Translations under genes and position numbers: made by a program
The notes under the pieces: model-generated
Databases searched by the model: none
Told to the model about the DNA's origin: nothing
The model's input: the letters and a program-made list of their open reading frames with translations, nothing else
In this document: piece after piece, positions 21,706-32,400 of the stretch
Layout: every line of letters begins with the position of its first letter
Position numbering within the stretch: position 1 is the first letter of the stretch
Assembly: GCA_026018925.1 (NCBI GenBank)
Contig: JAKSZU010000011.1
Span: 7,240,985 to 7,304,984, forward strand
Direction: 5' to 3'
From: Tupaia tana
Taxonomy: Eukaryota; Chordata; Mammalia; Scandentia; Tupaiidae
Length of the DNA: 64,000 nt

Positions 21706-21977
21706 GGGACCAGCAGTTAGTGTAATGGCTATGTTGCTGGACTCCCATGTAGTCGACCGTGGTTCACGTCCTGGACCTGGTGGCTTAAACTCACGCCAGG
21801 CGCATGTGCATGTGTGCCCAAGATTCTGAGAGGAGAATGGAGGAGAAGGGATTGTGGCATGGCCATCCCATTCCCCCAGGGGGTGACTTCTCACTTTCCC
21901 TTTCTCTTTCTCTCTACTTCTGTATAGTGCCCTATATCAAAAACCTAAAAAAAAAAAAAACAAAAAAAAAAAACAAA
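21706..21977 (+). repeat. Type A SINE
   Basis: GGGACCAGCAGTTAGTGTAA head, GGTTCACGTCCTGGACC, end CCCTATATCAAAAACC with A/C-interrupted tail. Confidence 0.9.
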
Positions 21978-22012
21978 AACAGACTTCCCTTCTTATCAAA
22001 AGATGTCTCTAA

Positions 22013-22200
22013 GGACTGGCAGGTGGCATGGTGGTTAAGAGTGTTGGATTCCCACATGGCTGATCGCAGTTCGAGTCCTGGACCTGGCGGCTTGCTTTCT
22101 CACTTTCCCTCTCTCTCTCTCTCTCTCTGTCCCTCGCTGGTCAAATTAAAATAAATTAATAAATAAAGTTAAGTAAAATAATTCTTTGAAAAAAAAAAGG
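22013..22200 (+). repeat. Type B SINE
   Basis: GGCATGGTGGTTAAGAG, AGTTCGAGTCCTGGACC, (TC)n, GCTGGTCAAATTAAAATAAA tail. Confidence 0.9.
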
Positions 22201-22700
22201 ATGTCTTTCCACCTGTGCCATCAGGATGTCAATTTTTATTTATTTTTATTTTAATTATCATCATAATCTTTATATTACATTGGATTGCATATAATTTTAC
22301 AGTGTACTACATTGCTTTTTCAAAAGGGAATGCCATGCATGTCAGTCAATACAGAGACATTAATCTCCCCGCTTTATCATTCAATCTCTTTTCTATGTTT
22401 TTCCCAATCATTATTATTATTATTCTAATTATTTTTTAAAACAGCCAATCACTATTTCTCATTTTGCTTGTAAAAAGACTTTACCCATCATGAAATACTT
22501 CTCAGACCAATCCAGTTGAGAAAACTATACATGTCATCATCAACAGGTAATAAGCCAAATCTGTTTCTCACTAACGTCCTGCCTCTCTATTGTTCTCTTG
22601 CTATCTATGGTAGAGAGCGAAAAATTGGAAGACATAAAAGCAGTGAAGGTACTTAACGAGAATAGGACAGTGTGGAATGGGGGGATAAAGAGAAGAGGAT
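22201..22700. other. AT-rich intron sequence
   Basis: Two (ATT)n-like stretches near 22245 and 22410; otherwise unrecognised. Confidence 0.5.
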
Positions 22701-22714
22701 AGGATGTCAATTTT

Positions 22715-22983
22715 TTTAAGAGGTTTTTTGTTATTTTATTTTTTTTTTAAGAGAGAGATTTTTGTTAAAGGATGTGTGTGCTTGCCAGAGAGACAGAAAG
22801 AGAGAAATGATCCCCTGGGAAGATGGTCATGCCGCAATCCCTTCTCCTCCATTCTCCTCTCAGGATTTTGGGCATGCATGCACATGTACCTAGGATGAGT
22901 TTTAAGTCACCAGGTCCAAGACTCGAACCATGGTCGACTACATGGGAGTCCAGCAACATAACCATTATGCCATCTGCTGGCCC
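22715..22983 (-). repeat. Type A SINE, distal unit of a dimer
   Basis: Joined without a long A tail to the next unit. Both share one duplication, AGGATGTCAATTTT, at 22701-22714 and 23222-23235. Confidence 0.9.
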
Positions 22984-23221
22984 TGAGATGTTTTGCTATA
23001 GGGCACAGATGCTCACCAGAAAGACAGAGACAGAAAGTGAGAAATCACCTCCCAAGAGGAATGACCACTCCACAATCTCTTCTCCTCCAGTCTCCTCTCG
23101 AGATCTCGGGTATGCACTATACGCACGCGGAATGACTTTAAAGCCACTGGGTCCAGGACTCGAACCACAGTTGACTACATGGGAGTCCAACGACATAACC
23201 ATTACGCCATCTCTGGTCCCC
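22984..23221 (-). repeat. Type A SINE, proximal unit of a dimer
   Basis: Reads GGGACCAGAGATGGCGTAAT from 23219 on the minus strand and ends CCTATAGCAAAACATCTC directly against the head of the distal unit. Confidence 0.9.
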
Positions 23222-23309
23222 AGGATGTCAATTTTAAGAATTCTTTGTCCATAGCAAAAGAATAAATATTCAGGATCTCTTTGGCTCACTGTAACAACCT
23301 TCTTCAAGG

Positions 23310-23415
23310 GCTGTCACCTCAATTTTAAAGCTGAGGAGAGTGAGGCTGAGAGAGCCAAGCAGCCCAACATTAAGTACTGGGCAATGGCAAAGCGAGGACT
23401 CCTAGACTGCTGAAA
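23310..23415 (-). repeat. MIR fragment
   Basis: AATTTTAAAGCTGAGGAGAG followed by GTGAGGCTGAGAGAGCC, a worn reverse MIR core. Confidence 0.55.
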
Positions 23416-23427
23416 TCCAAACCTCAA

Positions 23428-23672
23428 GCTGGCCCCATGGCCGGGTGGTCAACGGAGTCAGATCCTACATGGCAACCGTGATACCAAGCCCAGCCCAGTG
23501 GCTTGGAAAACATGCTTGGTGCATGTGCATGTGTGCCCAAATTCCCAGAGGAGAGGTGGTGGAGAAGGGACTGTGATGTGACCACACCCCATTGGGAAGG
23601 AGCTTTCTCCCTTTTCCTATTCGTCTGTCTCTCTCCGGCGAGCACATACGCCCTTTGGCAAATAAAAATTTA
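23428..23672 (+). repeat. Old-type tRNA SINE
   Basis: CTGGCCCCATGGCCGGGTGG head, GGCTTGGAAAACATGCTTGG, ends CGCCCTTTGGCAAATAAAAA. Confidence 0.85.
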
Positions 23673-23775
23673 AGAATCCAGATCTGATGTTCATCTCAAT
23701 TCTAAGGTTCTCTAAGATCACAATACCCAAATATAGTAACTCTCCTACCTTAGACCCATCTGTAACCGAAGGCAC

Positions 23776-23957
23776 CCTCAATCAGGGCGTGGTCACATCA
23801 AAATCCCTTTTCCCCAGTTCCTCTTTCCCGTCAGGATTTGGACACACACACACATATGTACCCAGCATGTTTCGCAAGCTACCAAGGCTGCGATTCAAAC
23901 TACGCTTAGCCACGGAAGATCCGACTCCCATAACCCCTAGGCTGCAGGGCCAGTCTG
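23776..23957 (-). repeat. Old-type tRNA SINE, 3' shortened
   Basis: CGTCAGGATTTGGACACACA, GCGATTCAAACTACGC and CTAGGCTGCAGGGCCAG on the plus strand. Confidence 0.7.
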
Positions 23958-24887
23958 GGACCATGTCTTACAGTAAAAGAGAAAGAAAAAAACAAATCCT
24001 GAAAATAATCAACTTAGCCTTCTCAAACCAAAGCCCTCACTCCATGTCACAAACCCTACTCTGCATTGTATACCTTCAGCCTTATTTTTCCACTGTTCCA
24101 GCGTTTCGCAGAGGAAAACCCTACCTGTCCCAAACCCTGGGACCAGTATCACGGGCTAGAATTGCACGATGTAGCTCACCCAGAAGGCTCTGCTGGAAGG
24201 AGGGAAAAATGGAATCTCACAATGCACGTTCCAGATACTGTGGACAGATGGGCCGACCTGAGGCTATCCTCTGCTCGCCTCCCTTTAAATAAACTGAGCA
24301 TGTAAAAGGAAAAGAAAGCTGATTCTAAATGTTCCGGGGCAGAAGTCACAGCTCAATCCATCTTTAGGAGAGGGGAGATACATGACGCTGTGCCAGGCTG
24401 AACAAGCCTCTCCAACCAAGAAACAAACAGGCTAATAAATTAGTCCCGCTAAGCCACTGAGCCGAGGAGCAGGAATCAATCCAGTAGGCTGCCTCTTCTT
24501 CCCGCTCATTAACTATCTGAGATTACCATCACATGGGGAGTAGCCGCTCAGCTGGAAATTAAATTAGCCTAGCTATAAACCAGGAATGCGGAGTGGAAAG
24601 TGTCTGATGAGCCAGCAATCCCGGGGAAAACTCTACCACCCAATGCTCTCCCTAACTCCACCCTCCTGCCCTCCAAGACGGCCCCTCCTTTGCCATTTCT
24701 CTTTCAACAGCAGCACTGACAAAAAAAGGGGCCAGACCTTCTTACTCTGGTGTTTGATAAAAGCCGAGTGGACCAGGGTTGCTCCCAGTAAAGGCACAAA
24801 AGAGATGGCTTAATGAGACGAACTGGTCAGAAATTAGGCAATCCACAAAAGCCACAGTAAGAAAAGGTTCCGATCAGAAATAAAAAG
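23958..24887. other. Repeat-poor intron block
   Basis: Nearly 1 kb with no recognised repeat. The sequence around 24420-24580 (CTAATAAATTAGTC, GGAAATTAAATTAGCC) looks like constrained non-coding DNA, judged by eye only. Confidence 0.4.
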
Positions 24888-25108
24888 GGGCCATGGTGGT
24901 GCAGCAGTAATGCAACTGGACCCACAAGGGAAAGGTCTTGGGTTCGTGCCCCGGGGCCTCCCTAAGCATACCAGGTATACATGCATGCCCACGATTCAGG
25001 TAGGCTGAGATGGGAGAATCAGCGTGAAGATTTTGGGTGCCTAGCTCTTTCTCTCTCTCTCTTTCTCTCTTTGAATATGTGAATAAGCTTAAAAAGAAAG
25101 AAAGGAAA
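24888..25108 (+). repeat. tRNA-7SL chimeric SINE, second form
   Basis: Head GCCATGGTGGTGCAGCAGTA with B box GGGTTCGTGCCCC; then CATGCATGCCCACGATTCAG and GGCTGAGATGGGAGAATCAG, the Alu-like block, then (TC)n. Closely matches the copies at 34.1 and 41.9 kb. Confidence 0.75.
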
Positions 25109-26305
25109 GGGGGTAAAGGATAGAGGATGAAGGGAAGGGTTGGGGAAAAAATGTGCACCCATGCCCCACTGTCCCTGCAATCAGTCTCTGCAGAGGGCTG
25201 AGCTCCGTGAGAAGGGCAACAGGCTCCAATTGCACACTCAGCACAGGTGTGTGCCTGCAAAGCCACCTCTTAATGACCAGGTTGGGCATTTTGGCACCGG
25301 CAGCCTGGCCCTGCTCAGCTTCTAAGAATGCTGAGCGGAACGTCCACGGAGCTGTTCCTGTTGTCGGTCCGAGGAGCTGAGAAGTGGAATTTCTAATTAC
25401 ATGGCTTTACCCTAATGAAAGGCTCCGTGCAGACAAGCAAAATGCAGCCAGCTTCCAGGACGTGGATCCTGGAACAGATCCCGAGAGGACCTCCAACGCT
25501 TGCCTTTTCTTCTGGGTGGCATCTTTTCTGACTACCAGCAAAAGCAATACCTGTCTGACACAATGCAATGGCATCTGGTAATTCCCACTTCCAAGTGGAA
25601 ATACTTGACGGGACAACAAAAGCACCGGACAGGCTTTCTAGTTACCCTTTGAAGTCATGATGTTAAGGCTGACTCACAAAAGACCTCAGCTCCCCCATGC
25701 TTCCGACCCCATTGCACTTTCTGCTGGTTCTTCCTTGAATCTGCCATATTTTTTCAAGGAAACCTCCTTGCTTTTTCACGTTCAGTCTTTCTGCCAAGGA
25801 CATCCCCTTTGCTACGTGGCTTGCGCATGAACTCCTACGCATCCATCAAGGCCTCGCTCTGGTATCACCTCCTCTCTGGAGCCTTTCCCGAGCTACACAG
25901 ATTTACCCCCTCCTCTGCGGTATTTCTGTACCTCGAACACACTTCTGCGTTGGGGTCCACCAGGCCTTGTTCACCACACCTTCATGCTCAATCTCTATGG
26001 TGAAGCACCACAAAGCAGTCAAGGTTCTTCTCAAATATAGGGCAGGCCCTACCCCTCACCCCATTCGCACACCCCCCCACTAAGTGCACCCCGCATGGAA
26101 CTGCCTCTCTGTCCCCCCCCCCTCCCTTTGCCCTCTTCATTCTGGTCACAGTGTTTTGTCACTGGGACATTCTCCCACTCTCCGGGACCCAGACACCCAT
26201 TCTCTACTCAACGTCCCCTTGTCAAAAAGGCCTTCCTGACCTCCTGCCTTTCCTTCTGTCCCTTTTCCCGTTCCCCTCTGTCCGCTCATGCTGAGTAGCA
26301 TTATT
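25109..26305. other. Repeat-poor intron block
   Basis: About 1.2 kb, no recognised repeat; C-rich tracts near 26070-26130. Confidence 0.45.
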
Positions 26306-26590
26306 AGTTTACTTCTTTCTTTCTTTTTAATTTTTTTTTAAGTTTTTGCCACAGGGTGGGTGTGCTTGTCAGAGAGAGAAAGAGAGAGAGACAGTGAGAA
26401 GGAAAGCGAAGAATCACCTCCCAGGCAGGATGGCCACGCTGCAGTCCCTTCTCCTGGATTCTCTTCCTGGGATTTTTGCACACATGCAAACATTCCCGGT
26501 GTGATTTTCAAGCTGCCAGGTCCAGGACGCAAACCGCGGTCCACCATGAGGGAGTTCAACACATTAATCGCCATGCCGCCTGCTGGCCCA
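26306..26590 (-). repeat. Type A SINE, diverged
   Basis: TTTTTGCCACAGGGTGGGTG 3' part, GGACGCAAACCGCGGTCC B-box region, CCGCCTGCTGGCCCA head. Confidence 0.85.
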
Positions 26591-26689
26591 CTTACTCACT
26601 TCTTTTCTGCCCATCTCCCTACTAAAATGTAAGCCACCTAAGGGCAGAAACAGAGCTAATAGAATAGGCACTCAAAATACTGGTAAGTG

Positions 26690-26742
26690 AGGAAATCTTT
26701 GAAATCACAGAGCCTGGCACAGGGTAGGTGCTCAATAAATTA
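26690..26742 (+). repeat. MIR 3' end fragment
   Basis: AGAGCCTGGCACAGGGTAGG then TGCTCAATAAAT, the usual MIR 3' terminus. Confidence 0.6.
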
Positions 26743-26884
26743 ATAGACTCAATATGCAACTCTCGGATGCAAAACTGCACTCAGTCAACATTCAAATACA
26801 GAGAAGCCGAGGCCAAGTGAAATCCAGTCAGTTCCTCCTCACTTTCCCGGGGCCATTGCTGATTGCCAAATAGATACCATTCTT

Positions 26885-27077
26885 TTTTTTTTGAAAGAAT
26901 TACTCATTTTATTTTATTTTACTTATTAATATTACTTTTTAAATTTGGCATGTATGCTTACCAGAGACAGAGAGAGAGAGGGAAAGAGAGAAAGCAAACC
27001 GCCAGGTCCAGGACTTGAACCGCAGTCACCCATGGGGGAATCCAGTGCCTTAACCACCATGCTACCTGCTGGCCCCC
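26885..27077 (-). repeat. Type B SINE
   Basis: Exact duplication AGATACCATTCTT at 26872-26884 and 27078-27090. Confidence 0.95.
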
Positions 27078-27181
27078 AGATACCATTCTTGGAGAGCTAA
27101 TGCTGATTTCCTTTGGAAGGAGGGGACCTGGTGCCTAGCCATTCAATACATTTGAGTGAGAAAAGAGAAGCCAAAGGCTTT

Positions 27182-27493
27182 GGGACCGGCCCCACAGCAT
27201 AGTGGTTATGCACTGTGCACAGATAGCCAGATTGCATACAGACAGCTGTGGTTGGAATCCCAGCCCTGGCAGCTTGCAAATCATGCCAGGTGCCTGGAGG
27301 CCCCAAATCATGACAGGATGGAGAAATGGAGGAGAAGGGATTCCAGTGTGACCACGCTCCACTGGGGAGTGCTTTTCTCTTTCTCTCTCTCTCTTTATTC
27401 TCCCCTCCCCCCCCCTCTGGTGAGCACACATGCTCTTTGGCAATTATAAAAAAGAAAAAAAGAAAGGAGGGAGGGAAGAAGGAAGAAAGAAAA
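27182..27493 (+). repeat. Old-type tRNA SINE with duplication
   Basis: GACCGGCCCCACAGCATAGT head, GGTTGGAATCCCAGCCC, ends TGCTCTTTGGCAATTATAAA plus a purine-rich tail. AGAAGCCAAWGGCTTT flanks it at 27166-27181 and 27494-27509; the second copy was then hit by the composite element. Confidence 0.9.
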
Positions 27494-28504
27494 AGAAGCC
27501 AATGGCTTTTTTTTTTTTTTTTTTTTTTTTATTTTTCTCAGATTAATTAAATTCATTTTACATAAAGTTCCCATTATGATGTATACAATATACATATATG
27601 TATATAGTTTTCAACAGAGAACTCTACTTTTTTTGGTGTTAACTGATTCCTCCTTTTGCCCCCCACGCCCACTTTCTACCACCCTCTCCTGACCACCCAC
27701 TCCCCTCCCTTACAGGCTCCGGCATCCACATTTATCCTTTCCACTATCATATCATTGGATCTTTTTCCTTCTGCCAGAGTGCCGATAATGTTATCATTAT
27801 TTTTTTTTCATTGGACATCTTTACAGTGTACAGCATGGTCCCTTCCAGCATGAGTATAGTTAACATTAGCCAAGACAATGATACCCCCACATACATCATC
27901 TTCAACAGACCACCCTTCACCCCTGTGTCCATCAAACGTGATGATCGTTCCCTGAACCGCCCTCCATCATTCATTCCCATTACCTCTCCCGTGCTGTCTC
28001 CAGCATCCGCAGTTGCCATCCCTGCGACCATACCCTCCAGATCTTTCATCCTTTTTTTTTTTTCCTTTTTCAATTATGAGCTCATAAAGTTTTCCACAAT
28101 AGGAAACATAGGTTCTATTCAGGGTTGGGTCAAGGGTGGGTCTCGTGCAGCTCCGCAGTTGTAGGTGAGTCTCTATGGAGTACAGTTTCAGGAACGCAGT
28201 TCTGGTAGGCAGAGACGGTTATCAGCTGATGCAGCACAGCATCCATCCTGTGATTACCGAGGATGGTGTTGTGGGGATCTGCAGCGTGAGTCATCCTCGA
28301 GTATCTGGCTTCCTTAAGAATGGTAGAATAGTTCTTATTTTTCCCTGAGGTAATGCAGGGCTGGTACCATCGCCTTCTCACTGCCCATAGGCAGCGAAAA
28401 TCCTCCTATACCATACATTTCTCAATTGGTTTAAGACATCCAAGGTTTCCTTCTTCTGCTTATATTTGCAAGATCTTAATCCTTGTTTTCGGCTTCAGTT
28501 TGCT

Positions 28505-29062
28505 GCTCGCAACCGCCGGTCACGTGCAGGCCCCGCGGTCACGGGCAGGCTCGTTGGCCACGCCTGGGCGCAGGCCCGGCAGCCATGCGCGGGCCCGGCG
28601 GCCACGCGTGGGCGCATGCCCGGCGACCACGCACAGGCCCGGCGATCACACACAGGCCCGGCGGCCACGCACGGGCACAGGCCCGGCGGCCACACACAGG
28701 ACCGGCGGCCATGCTCAGACCTGGTGGCCACTCGCCAACCTGGAGGTCATGCACAGGCCCGGGGGCCACTCGCAGGCCCGGGAGCCACACGCAGGCCCGG
28801 CGTGCGCCGGCCCAGTGACCACGCTCCGGCCCGGGAGCCATGTGTAGGCGCAGGCCCGGCGGCCATGCACAGGAGCAGGCCCGGCAGCCACACTCAGACC
28901 CGGCAGCCACTCGCCAGTCTGGGGGCCATGCGTGTGCCCAGCGGCCACTCGCAGACCCAGCGGCCATGCGCTGACCCGGCGGTCACGTGTAGGCCCGACG
29001 GCCACACGTCAGCCCCAAGCGCGCGCAACCACGCTCAGGCCCGGCGGCCACGCGCGGGCCCA
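28505..29062 (-). repeat. 19-bp minisatellite array (VNTR A)
   Basis: Plus-strand unit GCCCGGCGGCCACGCACAG, 19 bp, with a 25-bp variant carrying an extra GGGCACA-like hexamer. About 25 imperfect units. CpG sites alternate with TG/CA variants between units, as expected from decay of methylated CpG. Confidence 0.9.
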
Positions 29063-29244
29063 GCGGGCACACACCAGCCCCCGAGCACGCGAATGCGCGC
29101 GGGACCCAGCGCCACCTCCGGTTCGCCTGCCTGGTCAGAGTGCTGCCAGGCAGCGTCGGCGCCGAGCGCGGGACACACCCAGCGCCGGAGGGGCAGCAGG
29201 GGCTGGGCGGCCTCGACTGCGGAACGCGAAGCAGAGGCGCCGAG

Positions 29245-29586
29245 TGCCCAGAGTCGGGCAGCCCCGGTCCCGCGCGGGCCCAGAGGCGGGCGGCCCCGGT
29301 CCCGCGCAGGCCCAGAGGCGAGAGGCCCAGCGCGCCGGCCCCGGTCCCACGCAGGCCCAGAGGCGGGCGGCCCCCGGTCCCGCGCGGGCCCAGAGGCCGG
29401 CGGCCCCGCGCGCTGGCCGCGGGCCCAGAGGCGAGAGGCCCAGCGCGCCGGCCCCGGTCCCACACAGGCCCAGAGCGCGGGCCCAGAGGCGGGCGGCCTA
29501 GCGCGCCGGCCCCGGTCCCGCGTGCGCCCAGAGGCGGGCGGCCCCCCGGTCCCGCGCGGGCCCAGAGGCGGGCGGCCCCGGTCCCC
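29245..29586 (-). repeat. 32/45-bp minisatellite array (VNTR B)
   Basis: Plus-strand units start GGTCCCGCGCGGGCCCAGAG and end GGCGGGCGGCCCC (32-33 bp); a longer 45-bp version adds CAGCGCGCCGGCC. About eight to ten units, ending exactly at the target-site duplication. Confidence 0.9.
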
Positions 29587-29599
29587 GCCAATGGCTTTT

Positions 29600-30354
29600 A
29601 TAATTAAGACAAAACACCAAATCTAAGCAGCAGCTGGAAACTTTGTGTGGCAGTGACGTCTCACAGAACAGTGGAGCACAGGAGAGCCGCCATTTAGAAC
29701 TCTGCCCACCACTGTACAAGCCGGGGAAGCCCAGGGCCCCGCTGTCCGCTAGTGCCTTCCCCATCCTGACCTTCGGAGACCCACAGCCATGTACCATCCA
29801 ACCACGGGGGACCCACGCAGCGAGGCGACGAGCCCTTGCCCTTCCCGCCTCCTAAACGCATCCCCAAAACATACATCTGGGTAAGATGAGGCAGCCTCAG
29901 TCAAAGTCCTTGAATGAATGAAAGCTTAAGTCTGGAAGAGGCTGGTCCCTCTGCACCTCGGAAAATGCTCTTTTCCAGAACACAGAATGGTCCTGAGCCT
30001 GTTCTGGACTTCTGTTTGCTGCTGAGTCTGGAAAAAAAAAATAAAACACACAACCCTAAAAATAACTGGATGGCTGAACATTCCATCCGAGGGACAGATG
30101 GGCAGGAGCCGGGCCAGTGCGGGGGACCGCCCAGCTCTCCGCAGCCCCTAACCAGGAGCCCTCCATCGCTCTCTGAGGCAGACCACCCGCCTCTCTTCGG
30201 GGTTTCCACCCAACAGAAATAGCCTCTGGACCAGAGACATGCCATTCCAAGCAGTATCCGGTGACAACTGCAGTCACCCTTTATAAGCTCCCGAATGTGA
30301 ATGGGCGCCTCTACAGCAAACGACGACGGCGACAAGACTGCGTCACCTTGGCCT
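29600..30354. other. Intron sequence, nothing recognised
   Basis: No repeat or exon recognised. Confidence 0.5.
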
Positions 30355-30356
30355 TT

Positions 30357-30617
30357 TTTTTCTTTCTTTTTAAATTTTTTTTTAGATTTTTGCTATAGGG
30401 CACGTGCTCTTGCTGGAGAGACAGAAAGATAGAAAGCAAGAAATTACCCTCCCCCCCAGGAAATGGCCACATCGCAATCCCTTCTCCTCCATTCTCCTCT
30501 CAGGATTTTGGACTTGAACACATGAACACCGATGTGAGTGTTAAGCCACCGGATCTGGGACTCGAACGGCAGTCAACTGCATGGGAGTCTAGCAACATAA
30601 CCACTGCCAGTCTTCCC
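30357..30617 (-). repeat. Type A SINE
   Basis: TTTTTGCTATAGGGCACGTG 3' part, GGACTCGAACGGCAGTCAAC; the last bases of the head (CTGCTGG) are eroded. Confidence 0.85.
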
Positions 30618-31143
30618 AAGGTGATGGGATGCCAGTCCTTGGAAAGACTGGCAATCAGGACCCAAATGTGCCTTCTCCAGACCTATTCAGGATTCTAAGA
30701 CAGAAGGCAAAAGGGTCACCCTGGCCCCACCCACTTGGCCCAGGAGCAGTGCCCACATAGCGTTCCCTGTCCCTCTTTCTCCCTCTGCTTGCTGAAGTGC
30801 CTCTACAGAAAGCCAAGAGTCCTCCCTCCCCCAGCAGAACTGGGGAAGGGAGAGGAAGAAGTGGGCAGGGCCCTGCCTATGGTCCTCACAGACCACCACT
30901 TGAGCTGGCAGTTGGAAAATGGCTCTCTTTCCTCCAAACATCAAATCACAGAGCAAGACCCTTGGGGACAGTCACCCACGTTGTCCAGGAGGGCAACAGG
31001 GAGAGCAGTGGGCTGATTCTGCAGTGAGAACAAGGAAGCAGGTCCTACCCATTCTCATGAGATCTCTGGGAAAAATGCTTGTCCCAGGAGCCCAGACCAT
31101 CTGCTGGGCTATGTGTTGTTTGTCTTAGAAAACTATCCACATG
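30618..31143. other. Intron sequence, nothing recognised
   Basis: No recognisable element. Confidence 0.5.
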
Positions 31144-31372
31144 GGGCTGGCCTCGTGACCTCATGGTTAAGGAAACCGGATCCCACATGGCCAAATACAG
31201 TTCACATCCTGGTGGCTTGGAAAACACACTGGGCACGTGTGCGTGCGTGACCCGAATCCTGACAGGATGGAGAAATGGAGAGGATTGCGGTATGCCCACA
31301 CTTCACTGGGGGGCTTTCTCTCTCTTCAGAGAGCACACACTCACAGCTTCTGGCACTTAGAAGAAGAGAAGG
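31144..31372 (+). repeat. Old-type tRNA SINE
   Basis: GGCTGGCCTCGTGACCTCAT head, GGATCCCACATGGCC, CTTGGAAAACACACTGGGC. Approximate duplication GAAAACTATCCACATG / GAAAAGACCATCCATGA. Confidence 0.85.
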
Positions 31373-31761
31373 AAAAATAAAGAAAGAAAAGACCATCCAT
31401 GAGTTTTCTTGATCTCTCTGCCTTAAAATACCAAATGACTTTATTTTCCTCTGAAATACTTGAAAAGAATTCAAAGGCACTACGCGTGTGAAGCCTGTAA
31501 TACCTGTCCAGGCTCTTCCAGCCTGAACAACTCCCGGAGGTCTGTCCCCTAACATTCTCTACCTTGGAGTCAGCCTCCCGACCCTTCTCTCCCCATTCCT
31601 GACACCCCCGGCCCACTCACCAGCTAGTACCCTACCCTACCTCTCTGGGCACCTTCACGTGCACCTCGCTGCCTCCTTGATTACCTTAACAGCTTTCTGG
31701 ACAAAATCAGCTAGTAACTCCTACCCAGACTTCAAAGCCCAACTCAATAGTGGCGTCTCTC
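31373..31761. other. Intron sequence, nothing recognised
   Basis: No repeat family or exon seen. Confidence 0.5.
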
Positions 31762-32028
31762 TTTTTTTTTTAGGTTTTTATCATAGAGTGTGTGCTCTCA
31801 CCAGGGAGAGAGAGAGAGATACAGCGAGAGAGTAAGAGGTAAAGTGAGAAATCACCCTCTGGGGTGATGGCCACATTGCACTCCCTTCTCCTCCATTTTC
31901 CTCCTGGGATTTTGGGCATGCATGCACACGCACCTGGAGTGAGTTTCAAGCTGCCAGGTCCAGGGCTTGAACTGTGTTTGGCCATCTGGGAGTCCAGCAC
32001 CTTAACCACCACACCACCTGCTGACCCC
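31762..32028 (-). repeat. Type A SINE, diverged
   Basis: TTTTTATCATAGAGTGTGTG 3' part; TTGAACTGTGTTTGGCC; head CACCACCTGCTGACCCC. Confidence 0.85.
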
Positions 32029-32206
32029 TCACACAGCATTTCTTACTTTGTTTTATATCACCTGTCACCATGGCCCCTCCGCCAAAATTTTGAGCTACCT
32101 GTGCACCAGACGACAGTTTAATCCCTTGTCTTCCCTAGTGCATGCTAACTGCTTGGCCCATCCTAGGTGTTCAAACACTGTCTGGTGGATAAAACCGTGA
32201 AAGAAA

Positions 32207-32400
32207 GGCCGGTAGGTGGCATAGTGGTGAAGGCGTTGGACTCCCACATGGTTTACTGTGGTTCAAGTTCTAGACCTGGCAGCTTGCATTCTCACTTTCC
32301 TTCTCTCTCTCTCTCTCTCTGGTCAACTCCACAAAAATTAAAAATAACAAAATATTAAATAATAATAATAATAAATAAAATGAAATATATAGAGATATAT
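32207..32400 (+). repeat. Type B SINE
   Basis: GGCCGGTAGGTGGCATAGTG head, GGTTCAAGTTCTAGACC, (TC)n, and a tail with (AAT)n. Confidence 0.9.

Larger units (their letters stand above)
27511..29586 (-). mobile_element. SVA-like composite retrotransposed element, family unknown
   Basis: Read on the minus strand the unit begins at 29586 with a 32-33 bp tandem array (to about 29245), a GC-rich spacer, a second array of 19-bp units (about 29062-28505), a unique segment (28504-28075), an A-rich stretch, then a G-rich segment ending in an AT-rich terminus with AATAAA and poly(A) at 27530-27511. GCCAATGGCTTTT occurs exactly at 27498-27510 and 29587-29599, so the whole 2.08 kb entered in one event with target-primed (L1-type) hallmarks. 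I see no L1 ORF1 or ORF2 coding. The polypurine 3' segment looks like an L1 3' UTR, so an L1 copy with tandem promoter monomers and an internal deletion is the main alternative to a true composite family. Two open frames on this strand (28130-28381, 27747-28073) match nothing I know. Confidence 0.75.

Noticed and set aside
27747-28073. 108-codon minus-strand open frame in the composite element
   Set aside because: Begins in the A-rich junction, has low complexity (Lys, Met, Gly) and overlaps the polypurine segment typical of a LINE 3' UTR. No known domain.
28505-29062. CRISPR-like regular repeats
   Set aside because: Units are contiguous 19-mers without unique spacers, in a mammalian intron inside a retroposed element. 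It is a minisatellite.
28466-29626. Open frame of 386 codons across the GC-rich block
   Set aside because: It is the translation of the two minisatellites, open in several frames on both strands because the arrays are poor in A/T. No start context, domain or codon bias; it crosses the end of the inserted element.
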